This document shows positions 40,791 to 49,883 of a stretch of DNA of 64,000 bases, piece after piece. The notes under the pieces were generated by a model, which made no database searches, was not told the DNA's origin, and saw only the letters and a program-made list of their open reading frames with translations. Position numbers and translations under genes: made by a program. The stretch comes from Dactylosporangium roseum (GTDB lineage: Bacteria; Actinomycetota; Actinomycetes; Mycobacteriales; Micromonosporaceae): the NCBI RefSeq assembly GCF_025264685.1, contig NZ_CP073721.1, positions 2,471,001 to 2,535,000 of the forward strand. Direction: 5' to 3'. How positions within the stretch are numbered: position 1 is the first letter of the stretch; each line of letters opens with the position of its first letter.

Positions 40791-43172
40791 TCAGGGGCAG
40801 TTGCCGTCGAGGTCGTGGAACCGTTCCTTGCCGAACACGTGCCGGCCCGCGCCGTTGACGACGACCAGCTCGTCGAGCGCGGGTCTCCCGCCGGGGCACA
40901 GCGCACCGGACAGCACCGGCCGGCTGCGGTCGCCCAGGTACGCGACGCCGGCCGGCTCACCGTGCAGTACCGCGACCCGGGCGTAGCCGGGCGGCGCGCC
41001 CGCGAGCCACTTCGCCGCCTCGACCAGGGGCTCCACCAGGCCGTCGCCGGTGACGGGCGCGACGCGGTGGGCGCGCCGGTGCGTCAGGTCGAACAGGTCC
41101 CGGCCGAGCCGCAGGCGCACCGCCGGATCGTCGCGGAGCAGGGCCGCCGCCAGCTCGACCGTCCGGCGCACGCCGACCCGGTCCGCCTCGGCCTGGTCAG
41201 CGGTCGCCGCGAGCAGTCCGGCGAGGTCGGCGGGGTTCTCCAGCCGCCCCGCCTGACCGGCCGCGACGAGGACCTGGAGCTCGGGCAGCAGCCGGCCGGT
41301 GATCGCCGCCTCGAGCGCGGCCAGCACCGTCGCCTGTTCCTGCTCGGTGAGGTGCGCCTTGCCGCGGGTCATCACGTCGGCGGCGCCGAGCGTGAGCACC
41401 TGGAGGGACGGGTCGAGCCGGCTCACGGTGCTCGACCGGGACGGGTCGAGCAGCAGCGACTGCATCCGCAGCCGGGGTGCGGAGCTCGGGCCGTCGAGCA
41501 CCGGCGAGTACACCTGCGCCGAGTAGCGCACCCGGACCTTGTTCTGGCCGGGCGCCGGATTCTTGAACGTCATCGCCGGGGTGGCGATCCGGGCACCGGG
41601 TGCGACGACGCCGAGGCGGATCGTTTTCGTGGCCATGCCGGGCTCGACCGTGGCGACCACCGTGGCGTCGCCGGGCGCGGTGCCGGTGTTCGTGACGGTC
41701 ACCGCCCACGAGCACTGCGGCGTGGCACAGTTGTCGAGGTCCGCGTCGAGCTGAAATCTCGGGGCCTTGACCGGTACCTTCGCCTGCTGGATCGCCGCCG
41801 GCCCGGCCTGGTCCGGCGCAAGGACCTCGCCGACCGCCGCACGGGTCCGGCCGAGCGCGGCCTCGTCCGGGACGGCGACGGTGACGCTGACGTACGGTGG
41901 GCGGTGGATCCGCTCGTAGGCCGGCACGAAGCCGGCGCCGGTGCCGGTCGGCAGCGGCGGGCCGCCGAGCCGGCTCGCCGGCTGGAGCGGCCCGAGCCCG
42001 GACAGGTGCCCGCCGAGCCACACGACGGTTCGCGGTCGCGCCTTGGTGACGGCCAGGGTCCAGTCGCCGTTCTCGACGAGGTCGGCGTCGCGGTCGCCGA
42101 GCCGGACCGTCCCGGTCACCGCGGGGCGCCCGGCGCCGGCGAAGCGGATCGCCTCGGCGAGCCGGTTCGGGGTGAGCACCCGGCCGGCGTCGACGGGCAG
42201 GGCGACGCCGTCCTTCGGCTGGACCCACCGGTCGGCGAGGGCGCTGACCTGGTCGGGTGCGCGGCGGGTCCACCAGGCGGCGTCGCCGCGCACGACCGTG
42301 CGGGTGCCGTTGGTGCGCAGGTCGGCCCGGCCACCGCCGGGGTCGGTGACGGTACCGCTGCCGAGCCCGTCGGCGGTGACGGTGAACTCGGCACCGACCA
42401 GGTTCCCGCGGTCGTCGCCGAACGCGAGCGTGACGCTGGTGCCGGGCGCGGCGGCGACGGCCGACACGGCTCGCGCGAGGTCCGCGGTGAGGGACGGTTC
42501 GCCGGGCCGGCTGGCGACATGGGCGGCGATCCCGGCGGCGACGAGCACGACCGCGAGTGCCCCGGCGACCAGCCCGGCCACGAGCCCGCGCCGCCGCCGC
42601 GGCGGGTGGATCAACGGTGCTTCGCCGGCCGGTGGCGCGCTGACCGCGGGCGGCGCGCTGACCGGGGCCCGCGGGTCCGGCCGCTCGACGTCGGCCGGCT
42701 CCGCTGGAGCGGGCATCCACGGTCCGGCCGGCGCCCATGCGTCGGCCGGCCCCTGCTCGTCGAACGCTACCGCCTCCTCGTCCGGCAGCTCCTCGTCCGG
42801 CAGCTCCTCGTCCGGCGGCCAGTCGTCGGAGGACGACCGCGTCGCGAGGGGCCGCGCCCACGGCGACTCCGCCGGTGACGGTGCCCCGGCCGGCGGCGGT
42901 GGTTCGGGCGGCGGCGGTGGTTCGGGCGGCGGCGGTGTCCCGGCCGGCGGCGGTGGTTCGGGCGGTGGCGGTGGTTCGGGCGGCGGCGCCCACGGCGACC
43001 GCGGCCCGGCCTGTGCCAGCGAGACCGGTTCCGCGGCCGGCGCGCCGACCGCTTCCTCCGCCTCGGCCTCAGCCGGTGGGCCGGGCGGTGGGAGCCGCGG
43101 TGGGGCCGCCCACGGGGACCGGCTGGCCCACGGCGTGTCCCGGTCCGGCTGCCCGGTGTGCTCGTCGGTCAT
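40791..43172 (-). CDS. Large Pro-rich single-pass membrane protein, function unknown
   Basis: The 793-residue protein has a ~185-residue cytosolic N-terminus full of Pro runs (PPPEPPPPPEPPPPAG repeats, then three PDEEL copies). A basic RRRR stretch and one membrane helix follow at ~197-217, then a ~570-residue outer region. The outer part begins with a domain resembling LppX/LprG-like sugar- or lipid-binding folds (SVTLAFGDDRGNLVGAEFTVTADG), a CARDB-like beta domain (WAVTVTNTGTAPGDATVVATV) and a helical end. No catalytic motif is clear. It stands alone, convergent with the deacetylase and divergent from the phospholipase D gene. Confidence 0.8.
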   Translation of the reverse strand: MTDEHTGQPDRDTPWASRSPWAAPPRLPPPGPPAEAEAEEAVGAPAAEPVSLAQAGPRSPWAPPPEPPPPPEPPPPAGTPPPPEPPPPPEPPPPAGAPSPAESPWARPLATRSSSDDWPPDEELPDEELPDEEAVAFDEQGPADAWAPAGPWMPAPAEPADVERPDPRAPVSAPPAVSAPPAGEAPLIHPPRRRRGLVAGLVAGALAVVLVAAGIAAHVASRPGEPSLTADLARAVSAVAAAPGTSVTLAFGDDRGNLVGAEFTVTADGLGSGTVTDPGGGRADLRTNGTRTVVRGDAAWWTRRAPDQVSALADRWVQPKDGVALPVDAGRVLTPNRLAEAIRFAGAGRPAVTGTVRLGDRDADLVENGDWTLAVTKARPRTVVWLGGHLSGLGPLQPASRLGGPPLPTGTGAGFVPAYERIHRPPYVSVTVAVPDEAALGRTRAAVGEVLAPDQAGPAAIQQAKVPVKAPRFQLDADLDNCATPQCSWAVTVTNTGTAPGDATVVATVEPGMATKTIRLGVVAPGARIATPAMTFKNPAPGQNKVRVRYSAQVYSPVLDGPSSAPRLRMQSLLLDPSRSSTVSRLDPSLQVLTLGAADVMTRGKAHLTEQEQATVLAALEAAITGRLLPELQVLVAAGQAGRLENPADLAGLLAATADQAEADRVGVRRTVELAAALLRDDPAVRLRLGRDLFDLTHRRAHRVAPVTGDGLVEPLVEAAKWLAGAPPGYARVAVLHGEPAGVAYLGDRSRPVLSGALCPGGRPALDELVVVNGAGRHVFGKERFHDLDGNCP

Positions 43173-43322
43173 CGTCCCCCCGGATCACCGATCCTGTCCG
43201 ACCCGCCTCGGATCGACGCGGAGGGATGGTACCGGCAAGTCGGTCGTCCCGCAGTCAGCGGTGTCCCGGCGACAGGTGTATCACGGCCCCGCCGGCCGGC
43301 TCCGGATGAGCGAGGAGGCGTC

Positions 43323-46229
43323 ATGGGAGACACGAACGAGGCCGCCGACCGGCACGTCGTCAGCGGCGGGACCAGCGACGGCGTGGGCACACCACCGGGG
43401 ACCGGGGCCCCGCCGTCCACGCGGGACACGACCTCGACCACCACAGCGACCACGACACAGACCACCGACTCGGCCAGCACTGGAGATACCACGATGCCGG
43501 AACTGCCCAACTCCACCCGCACCTTCCTCAAGGCCACCTACGACCGGGTCGGCGTCCAGGCCGGCGCGAGGGAGGAGCCGACCGCGTTCGACAAGCTGGC
43601 GTTCGCCCGGGACGTGGCCGTGTCGCCCGCCGAGGCGCGGGCGCTGCGCGAACTCGCCCCCGACGGCCCGGTCCGGCAGGCGGCCGAGCTGCTCGGCTCC
43701 GCGGTCACCGCGCCCGCCGCCGCACCGGACGCCGCCCGCCGGGCCGCGGCCGTCCCGGCCGACGCGCTCGTGACGGCCGCCGGGCTGCTGGGCACGATCC
43801 GCGCCGAAGGCCCGGCCCGTGCCGGCGCGGTCCCGCTCGACGCCGCCGTCGAGCGGTTCGTCGAGCGGCGGCGGCTCGAACCCGTCGCCTGGCTGCACCT
43901 GGAGCGCGTGGAGATGACGCCGGTCGGCGTCGAGCGCGGGGAGCTCGTCGCGACCGTGCCGATGGCGCCGGGGGAGAAGGTCTCCGTCAGCCACAAGGAG
44001 TGGGCGACGACCGGCAACGAGTTCGAGGACATCGTCACCGACGAACTCGAGACGTACAGCGAGAAGGGCGTCGCCGAGAAGACCGACGCGGCGATGGGCA
44101 ACGAGTCGGAGACGAAGCGCGAGACCGCGATGAACTTCGGGGTGAGCGCCAAGGGGTCGTACGGGCCGGTCACGCTGAGCACGTCGTTCGACGTCAAGGC
44201 CGCCGACTCGGAGCGCGGCGCGCGATCCACCAGCGTCAAGCAGACCGCCGAGCAGACCCGCAAGTCGTCGTCGCGGGTCCGCAAGGAGCACAAGGTCTCG
44301 CTGCGCGTCGAGACGAGGTCGGGCACCGAGGACGTCGCCGCGAAGGAGATCCACAACGACACCGGCCGGGCGATCCGGATCGACTACTTCCGGATGATGC
44401 GCAAGTGGCGGGTCGATCTCATCCGGTACGGCATCCGCATGACCTACGACCTCGTCGTGCCCGACCCCGGCGCCGCCCTGCGCCGGACCTACGAGGAGAT
44501 CGTCGCGCTCCGGGCGAAGCTCGGCCCCTTCGAGTTCCGGGTGCGCCACGACGACATCACCCCCGCCAGCGCCACGCAGCTCGCCGACGAGTTCGGCGCC
44601 GAGGTCGAGCCGCCGCCGGACGCGCTGCCGCCGCTCCAGGTGGCGCTGGCCGGCACACCCGGCCTCGGCATCGGCCACCACAACTTCGCGTTGCAGTTCG
44701 ACGTGCCCGACGGCCACCGCGTCGTCGACGTGACGTTCACGGCGCGGGTGACCAGCCCGCCCGGCGTCAACTTCGGGCTGCGGGTCCTCGGGACCACGTA
44801 CGAGAAGCCGGAGCCGCAGGGGGACCAGACGTACCCGCCGGAGGTGCTGCGGAGCCCGACGGGCCGCCCGTACCTCGAACAGCGCACGGGCCGCCTCCAG
44901 GTCGTGATGATGCTGCACGACGCGGAGACCGCCGCCGCCGAGCTGACCGTGCGCATCGAGCCCACCGGCGCCGGCTACCGGGCCTGGCAGCAGCGCATCT
45001 GGAACCCCTGGACGACCGGCAACACGGTGATCCCGTACCTCGACTACGCCGCCTACTACACCGCCCTCGCCGACGCCCTCGCCGGCGCGCGCCCGGGATC
45101 GACCGCGCTCGTCGCCGGCCTCGTCCTCGAACCGTCCACGCCGGTGACGCTCGGGACGACGACCACGACGGCCGGTGCCGTGCTGGCCGCGGCCGGCGGG
45201 CGCGGCGTCGCCGTCCGGGTCCTGCTGTCGGGGCACTTCAGGCACCCGAACACCCCGGCCGTGGAGTGGCTCAACCGGCAGCGCGGCGTCGTGGCGTGCC
45301 TCGACGAGCGGCTGCCGATCGCCGGTACCTTCCACCAGAAGGCGGTCGCGATCGACGGTACCGCCGCCTTTCTCGGCGGCATGGACATCGCCACCGACCG
45401 GCTCGGCGACCCGGGGCGGGGGACCGGGCCGTGGCACGACGTGCAGGTGCGCATCACCGGACCGGCGGCCTTCGACGTGTACCGGACCCTCGCCGAACGG
45501 TGGAACAGCCTCCCGGCGATGCGGTACCTGCCGCTGCCCGCCCGGCTGGCACCCGGTCCGCGGCACGCCGCCGAGCAGTCGGTGCGGGTCGTCCACACGT
45601 ACGCCAGGCCCGACCGGCCGCCGCCCGCTCCGTGGGTGTGGCCCCCGCCGCCGGCGCCGGGACCGGAGCGGACGGTCCGCGCGCAGTTGCTGGAGGCGTT
45701 CGCGCAGGTGCGCTCGACGATCTACGTGGAGGACCAGTATTTCGTGGGCGCCGCGGACGACGACGAACTGCTGGACGCGCTGACCGGCGCGGTCACGCGC
45801 CCGGAGTTTCGGCACCTGCTCGTCCTGACCGGCCACGCCGAGCAGGCCCAGACCGACCTGCGGCAGGCCAACCGGCACCGCCGCACGCTGCTCGGCCGCC
45901 TGCGCGCGGCCGGGCCGGGGAAGGTGTCGGTTTGGACGTACAAGCCGGAGCGGAAGGACCGGTGCGGGTGGATGCACGCGAAGACCTGGATCTTCGACGA
46001 CACGCTCGCGGTGGTCGGCTCGGCGAACACGCTCCTGCGGCGCCTCGACCTCGACGCCGACGAGCGTACCCACCCGGACCGGCTGATCCTGTGCGGCCGG
46101 GCGGTGCCGTCGCCGCGCGACGAGATGCTGCGCACGCTGGCCTGCGCGGTCCTGCCCGTGCTGGGCGTCCGCACGCACACCTTCGACGGCCAGTGGGACC
46201 ACGTCATCGACCCGTCGCCGTCGCCCTGA
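43323..46229 (+). CDS. Phospholipase D-family protein with unusual N-terminal region
   Basis: The 968-residue protein starts at an ATG with GAGGAGG upstream. Residues 1-55 are Thr-rich. Residues ~60-430 form an unrecognised region with a charged, repetitive helical stretch (ETKRETAMNFGVSAKGSYG, KQTAEQTRKSSSRVRKEH) that could be coiled or beta-barrel-like. A beta domain follows at ~430-560. The last ~370 residues hold two HKD motifs: H671-Q-K with FLGGMD, and H885-A-K with VVGSAN, both intact. Such enzymes cleave phosphodiesters in lipids or nucleic acids. No signal peptide is seen. The gene stands alone. Confidence 0.88.
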   Translation: MGDTNEAADRHVVSGGTSDGVGTPPGTGAPPSTRDTTSTTTATTTQTTDSASTGDTTMPELPNSTRTFLKATYDRVGVQAGAREEPTAFDKLAFARDVAVSPAEARALRELAPDGPVRQAAELLGSAVTAPAAAPDAARRAAAVPADALVTAAGLLGTIRAEGPARAGAVPLDAAVERFVERRRLEPVAWLHLERVEMTPVGVERGELVATVPMAPGEKVSVSHKEWATTGNEFEDIVTDELETYSEKGVAEKTDAAMGNESETKRETAMNFGVSAKGSYGPVTLSTSFDVKAADSERGARSTSVKQTAEQTRKSSSRVRKEHKVSLRVETRSGTEDVAAKEIHNDTGRAIRIDYFRMMRKWRVDLIRYGIRMTYDLVVPDPGAALRRTYEEIVALRAKLGPFEFRVRHDDITPASATQLADEFGAEVEPPPDALPPLQVALAGTPGLGIGHHNFALQFDVPDGHRVVDVTFTARVTSPPGVNFGLRVLGTTYEKPEPQGDQTYPPEVLRSPTGRPYLEQRTGRLQVVMMLHDAETAAAELTVRIEPTGAGYRAWQQRIWNPWTTGNTVIPYLDYAAYYTALADALAGARPGSTALVAGLVLEPSTPVTLGTTTTTAGAVLAAAGGRGVAVRVLLSGHFRHPNTPAVEWLNRQRGVVACLDERLPIAGTFHQKAVAIDGTAAFLGGMDIATDRLGDPGRGTGPWHDVQVRITGPAAFDVYRTLAERWNSLPAMRYLPLPARLAPGPRHAAEQSVRVVHTYARPDRPPPAPWVWPPPPAPGPERTVRAQLLEAFAQVRSTIYVEDQYFVGAADDDELLDALTGAVTRPEFRHLLVLTGHAEQAQTDLRQANRHRRTLLGRLRAAGPGKVSVWTYKPERKDRCGWMHAKTWIFDDTLAVVGSANTLLRRLDLDADERTHPDRLILCGRAVPSPRDEMLRTLACAVLPVLGVRTHTFDGQWDHVIDPSPSP

Positions 46230-46297
46230 TGGCCGGGTGCGCCGCCGGTCGAGCCGCGGCGGATCGCTCGAGGTGACGCTCCTGAGCGGCTGAGGCG

Positions 46298-46316
46298 GCA
46301 TGATCCGGAATCATGC
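46298..46316. terminator. Short hairpin after the phospholipase D gene
   Basis: GCATGAT (46298-46304) pairs with ATCATGC (46310-46316) around a 5-base loop, 70 bases past the stop. The stem is short and has no T-tract, so it is a weak terminator or an operator for the next gene. Confidence 0.35.
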
Positions 46317-46411
46317 GGACGCGGCACCCGATTCGCCGATCGTCGGACGCTTTCCTTTCGAGCAGCTACATTGTTCGCAATTGGGGCAAATTGTCCATAC
46401 GGGGGCTTTCG

Positions 46412-48925
46412 GTGTTGCATGGGGTGAGTAGACGTTTCCTAGGTGCGCTCGGCGCGGTGACGATCGTCGGGACGCTCGCGGGTCTCGGCCTGGGTGTCGA
46501 GCCGGCGTCCGCGAAGCGGGCCGACAAGGACGGTGGGTCCGCCGCGGTGCGGAGCACGGATCAGGCGTCGCCCGCCAAGGCTCGGACCACGGGCAAGGCG
46601 GGGAAGAAGACCGACAAGAAGACCGACAAGAAGAGGTCCGACGGAAAGTCCGACGGCAAGAAGGCCGACAAGAAGGCCGCCAAGGCGCGCGCCGCGGACG
46701 TGACCCAGGGCGCGGCGAAGAAGATCCGGCCCGCCGCGCAGGCGTCACCGACCGCCGCGGCCGTGGCGTCCTCGGCCCCGGCCGCGGCGCCGCGGGTCCT
46801 CGCCGAGGCCACGCAGACCATTACGTTCACGCAGCCACCGGACACGCCGCTGTCGGCGTTGTCGGCGCCGCTGACCGCTTCGGCATCGTCCGAGCTGCCG
46901 GTGACCTTCACCAGCACCACTCCCGGCGTGTGCGCGGTGGGCATTCCCGGCGGTGAAACGCTCCTGGGCGCCCAGAGCAGGACCGAGGACACCGCCAGCG
47001 TGTCCCTGATCAGCCTCGGCACCTGCACGATCGAGGCCACCCAGCTCGGCGGCGACGGGTTCGACCCGGCGCCGCCCGTGAGCCGTTCGTTCGAGGTGAC
47101 CAAGGATCCGCAGACGATCACGTTCACCCAGCCGACGGACCTGCTGTTGTCGGTCGGTCCGACGACGCTGGACGCTTCGGCGTCGTCCGGCCTGCAGGTC
47201 GCGTTCACGAGCACCACCACCGCCGTGTGCACCGTCGTCGGCAACATCGTGACCCCGGTCGTCGGGGGCATCTGCACCATCGACGCGGACCAGGCCGGCA
47301 ACGGCGAGTACCTGGCGGCGCCGACGGTGACGCGGTCGTTCGAGGTGCTGAAGAACCCGCAGGTGATCACGTTCGGCCAGCCCGCCGACACGCCGCTCTC
47401 GGCGGGTACGGTCGCGCCGGGCGCGACGGCGTCGTCCGGCTTGCCGGTGACCTACACCAGCTCCACGCCGACGGTGTGCACGGTGTACCTGCCGAACACG
47501 GAGAGCCTCGCCGAGAACGGTGTCGTCGTGACGCTGCTGGCCGGGGGCACCTGCACCATCGACGCGGACCAGGCCGGTGACCCGAGCTACAAGGCCGCGG
47601 CGACGGTGACGCGGTCGTTCGAGGTGCTGAAGAACGCGCAGACGATCACGTTCGGCCAGCCGGACGACACGCCGCTGTCGGCGGGCACGGTCACGCTGAC
47701 CGCGACGGCGTCGTCGGAGCTGCTGGTGACGTACGCGAGCAGCACGCCGGCGGTGTGCACCGTGGACAACCCGGAGTCGGCCGCCGGCATCGCCACCGTC
47801 GACGTCGTCGCGACGCTGGTGGGGGCGGGGACCTGCACGATCGACGCGGACCAGGCCGGCAACGGCGAGTACCTGGCGGCGCCGACGGTGACGCGGTCGT
47901 TCGAGGTGCTGAAGAACGCGCAGACGATCACGTTCGGCCAGCCCGCCGACACACCGCTGTCGGCGGGCACGGTCGCGCTGACCGCGACGGCGTCGTCGAA
48001 CCTGTCGGTGATGTTCACCAGCGGCACGCCCGCGGTGTGCACCGTGGGCGGCGGCCAGTCCTTCGGGGCGACGGCCCCCGGCAACAACGGCACGGTGACG
48101 CTGGTCGGGGCCGGCACCTGCACCGTCACGGCCAACCAGGCGGGTGACGCCGACCACCTGGCGGCCCCGGCGGTCACCCACTCCTTCGCCGTCACCGCCG
48201 GCATCCCGACCGGTCCCGCCGTCCCGGCCGCGCCGGGCTCGGTGACCGCGGTCGCCGGCATCTCGTCGATCAACGTGACCTGGACCGCGCCGCCCGGGGA
48301 CGGGCCCGCTGTCACCGGGTATACGGCCACCGCGAGCCCCGGCCCGGCGACCTGCACCACGACCGGCGCCACGAGCTGCGTGCTCGGTGGCACCGCCGGG
48401 GTGTCCTACACGGTGACCGTCGTCGCACACAGCGCCGGCGGAAACTCGGTGCCCGCCGGGCCGTCGAACGCGGTCGTGCCGACCGCGCCCCCGACGCCGG
48501 CCAGCCCGCCGGACACGCCGCTGGAGCTGACCACCGACCGGGGCCGGATCACCACCGCCGCGCCGGGCCAGGCGATCGTGGTCATCGGTACCGGCTTCGC
48601 CGCCTACTCGACCGCCACGATCACGATCTACTCGGCACCGACGGTGCTGGCGACCGTGACGACCGACGGCAGCGGCAACTTCACCAAGGCGGTGACCGTC
48701 CCGCCGGGCCTGGCGTCCGGTCAGCACACCTTCGTCGCGGCCGGCGTGGCACCTGACGGGCTGCCGCACTCGATGAAGCTGGTCATCACGGTGGCCGCGG
48801 CGGGCACGTCGGACGGCTCCCTGCCGGTCACCGGCGCGGCCCTGACGACCATCGTCCTGGCCGGTGCCGGGATGGTGCTCGCCGGTGGCGGCCTGACGTT
48901 CGCGTCCCGGCCGCGGCGGGCCTGA
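46412..48925 (+). CDS. LPxTG-anchored surface protein with Ig-like repeats and FnIII domain
   Basis: From the GTG at 46412 the protein is 837 residues. A signal peptide ends near EPASAK and is followed by a Lys/Asp/Gly-rich stretch (KKTDKKTDKKRSDGK). Then come five Ig-like repeats of ~85-95 residues, each opening QTITFTQP or QxITFGQP and closing GTCTIDADQAG...VTRSFEV. An FnIII-like domain (PGSVTAVAGISSINVTW) and a further beta domain follow. LPVTG, a hydrophobic segment and RPRR end the chain, the sortase signal for wall anchoring. The repeats are alike at DNA level, so copy number may vary. An ATG at 46313 is in frame but spoils the signal peptide. Confidence 0.88.
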   Translation: MLHGVSRRFLGALGAVTIVGTLAGLGLGVEPASAKRADKDGGSAAVRSTDQASPAKARTTGKAGKKTDKKTDKKRSDGKSDGKKADKKAAKARAADVTQGAAKKIRPAAQASPTAAAVASSAPAAAPRVLAEATQTITFTQPPDTPLSALSAPLTASASSELPVTFTSTTPGVCAVGIPGGETLLGAQSRTEDTASVSLISLGTCTIEATQLGGDGFDPAPPVSRSFEVTKDPQTITFTQPTDLLLSVGPTTLDASASSGLQVAFTSTTTAVCTVVGNIVTPVVGGICTIDADQAGNGEYLAAPTVTRSFEVLKNPQVITFGQPADTPLSAGTVAPGATASSGLPVTYTSSTPTVCTVYLPNTESLAENGVVVTLLAGGTCTIDADQAGDPSYKAAATVTRSFEVLKNAQTITFGQPDDTPLSAGTVTLTATASSELLVTYASSTPAVCTVDNPESAAGIATVDVVATLVGAGTCTIDADQAGNGEYLAAPTVTRSFEVLKNAQTITFGQPADTPLSAGTVALTATASSNLSVMFTSGTPAVCTVGGGQSFGATAPGNNGTVTLVGAGTCTVTANQAGDADHLAAPAVTHSFAVTAGIPTGPAVPAAPGSVTAVAGISSINVTWTAPPGDGPAVTGYTATASPGPATCTTTGATSCVLGGTAGVSYTVTVVAHSAGGNSVPAGPSNAVVPTAPPTPASPPDTPLELTTDRGRITTAAPGQAIVVIGTGFAAYSTATITIYSAPTVLATVTTDGSGNFTKAVTVPPGLASGQHTFVAAGVAPDGLPHSMKLVITVAAAGTSDGSLPVTGAALTTIVLAGAGMVLAGGGLTFASRPRRA

Positions 48926-48966
48926 CGCGACACCCGCGCCGCGGCCACGACCCGAGCGCACGATCA

Positions 48967-49001
48967 TGAAACGGCGGCCGAACCATTCGGCCGCCGTTTC
49001 A
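48967..49001. terminator. Perfect 16-base-pair hairpin between convergent genes
   Basis: Bases 48967-48982 pair perfectly with 48986-49001 around a 3-base loop. The right arm includes the stop codon of the minus-strand NlpC/P60 gene (48999-49001). It sits 42 bases after the LPVTG gene stop, so it probably ends both the surface-protein transcript and the murein-peptide operon. Confidence 0.8.
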
Positions 49002-49883
49002 GACCCGGTGGGCGCCGACGAGGGTCTCGGCCCGTTCGGGCGGCATCGCCTCCTCGACGACCCGGTGCGCGACGGACGACGCGTGCACCATCCGGCCGGC
49101 CTCCGCCACGATCCCGACATGGTGGATCCGCCGGCCGGGTCGTGCGAAGAAGTACAGGTCACCGGGGCGTTCCTCGCCGCGCGGCACGACGGCGGTCGCG
49201 GCCGACTGGTCGTGGGCGTCGCGCGGCAGTGCCGTGCCCAGCCGGCGCCACACCAGGTGAACCAGGCCGGAGCAGTCGATGCCGAGGTTCGACAGGCCGC
49301 CCCACACGTAGACGGCGCCGAGGAGGCGGCGGGCCATGGCGAGCACCTCGTCGCCGGTCGGCGGGCCCGCGGGCACGGGGGCGAGATGGTCGGTGCGGGC
49401 CCACAACGGATCGGCGTGGCCCGCGGCGTGTACCGGCAGCCAGCCGTCGACCGCCGCGCCCGCCGGTGTCAGCAGGGTGCCGAGTACGACACCGGACACG
49501 GCAGACGGACCGCCCGGGGAGTGGGCGAGGGCGGTGGACAGGGCGTCGACGACGAGTGGCGCACCGCCGCCGGTCGGGAACCGCTCGGCGAGGTGCGCCG
49601 CGCGGATCCAGCCCGGGTAGCCGCGCGGGTCGAGGCCGGGCGCCGGCTGGCCCGTCGCGACGACCCGGGCCCAGCCGTCGGGGCGCACCTCGTCGACCAG
49701 CACCCGCTCGCCGAACAGGAGCTGGGTGACCACGTCGCTGTCGGTCTGCTCCGCGGGGGTCATCGCGGCGATCCAGGCGCCGATGCCGGGCCGGTCGTCG
49801 AGGGCCGCGGCGTCGGCCGGGCGTACCTTCTCCGGCGCCGCGACCAGCGTCGCGACCGCAACGGTGACCGTCGCTTCCGTCAT
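48999..49883 (-). CDS. NlpC/P60 peptidase with SH3-like domains (YkfC-like)
   Basis: The 294-residue protein has an N-terminal half with SH3b-like segments (GERVLVDEVRPDGWARVVATGQ; TLLTPAGAAVDGWLPVHAAG). The NlpC/P60 domain follows, with nucleophile C204 (GIDCSGLVHL) and His in RIHHVGI (H254/H255). There is no signal peptide, so it acts in the cytosol, like Bacillus YkfC, which cuts gamma-D-Glu-diaminoacid bonds of imported murein peptides. The ATG at 49883 overlaps the stop of the epimerase gene by four bases (ATGA). Confidence 0.9.
   Translation of the reverse strand: MTEATVTVAVATLVAAPEKVRPADAAALDDRPGIGAWIAAMTPAEQTDSDVVTQLLFGERVLVDEVRPDGWARVVATGQPAPGLDPRGYPGWIRAAHLAERFPTGGGAPLVVDALSTALAHSPGGPSAVSGVVLGTLLTPAGAAVDGWLPVHAAGHADPLWARTDHLAPVPAGPPTGDEVLAMARRLLGAVYVWGGLSNLGIDCSGLVHLVWRRLGTALPRDAHDQSAATAVVPRGEERPGDLYFFARPGRRIHHVGIVAEAGRMVHASSVAHRVVEEAMPPERAETLVGAHRV

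Noticed and set aside
46313..46411. Upstream ATG for the LPVTG protein
   Set aside because: It adds 33 residues before a good signal peptide and overlaps the small hairpin. The GTG at 46412 gives a normal signal.
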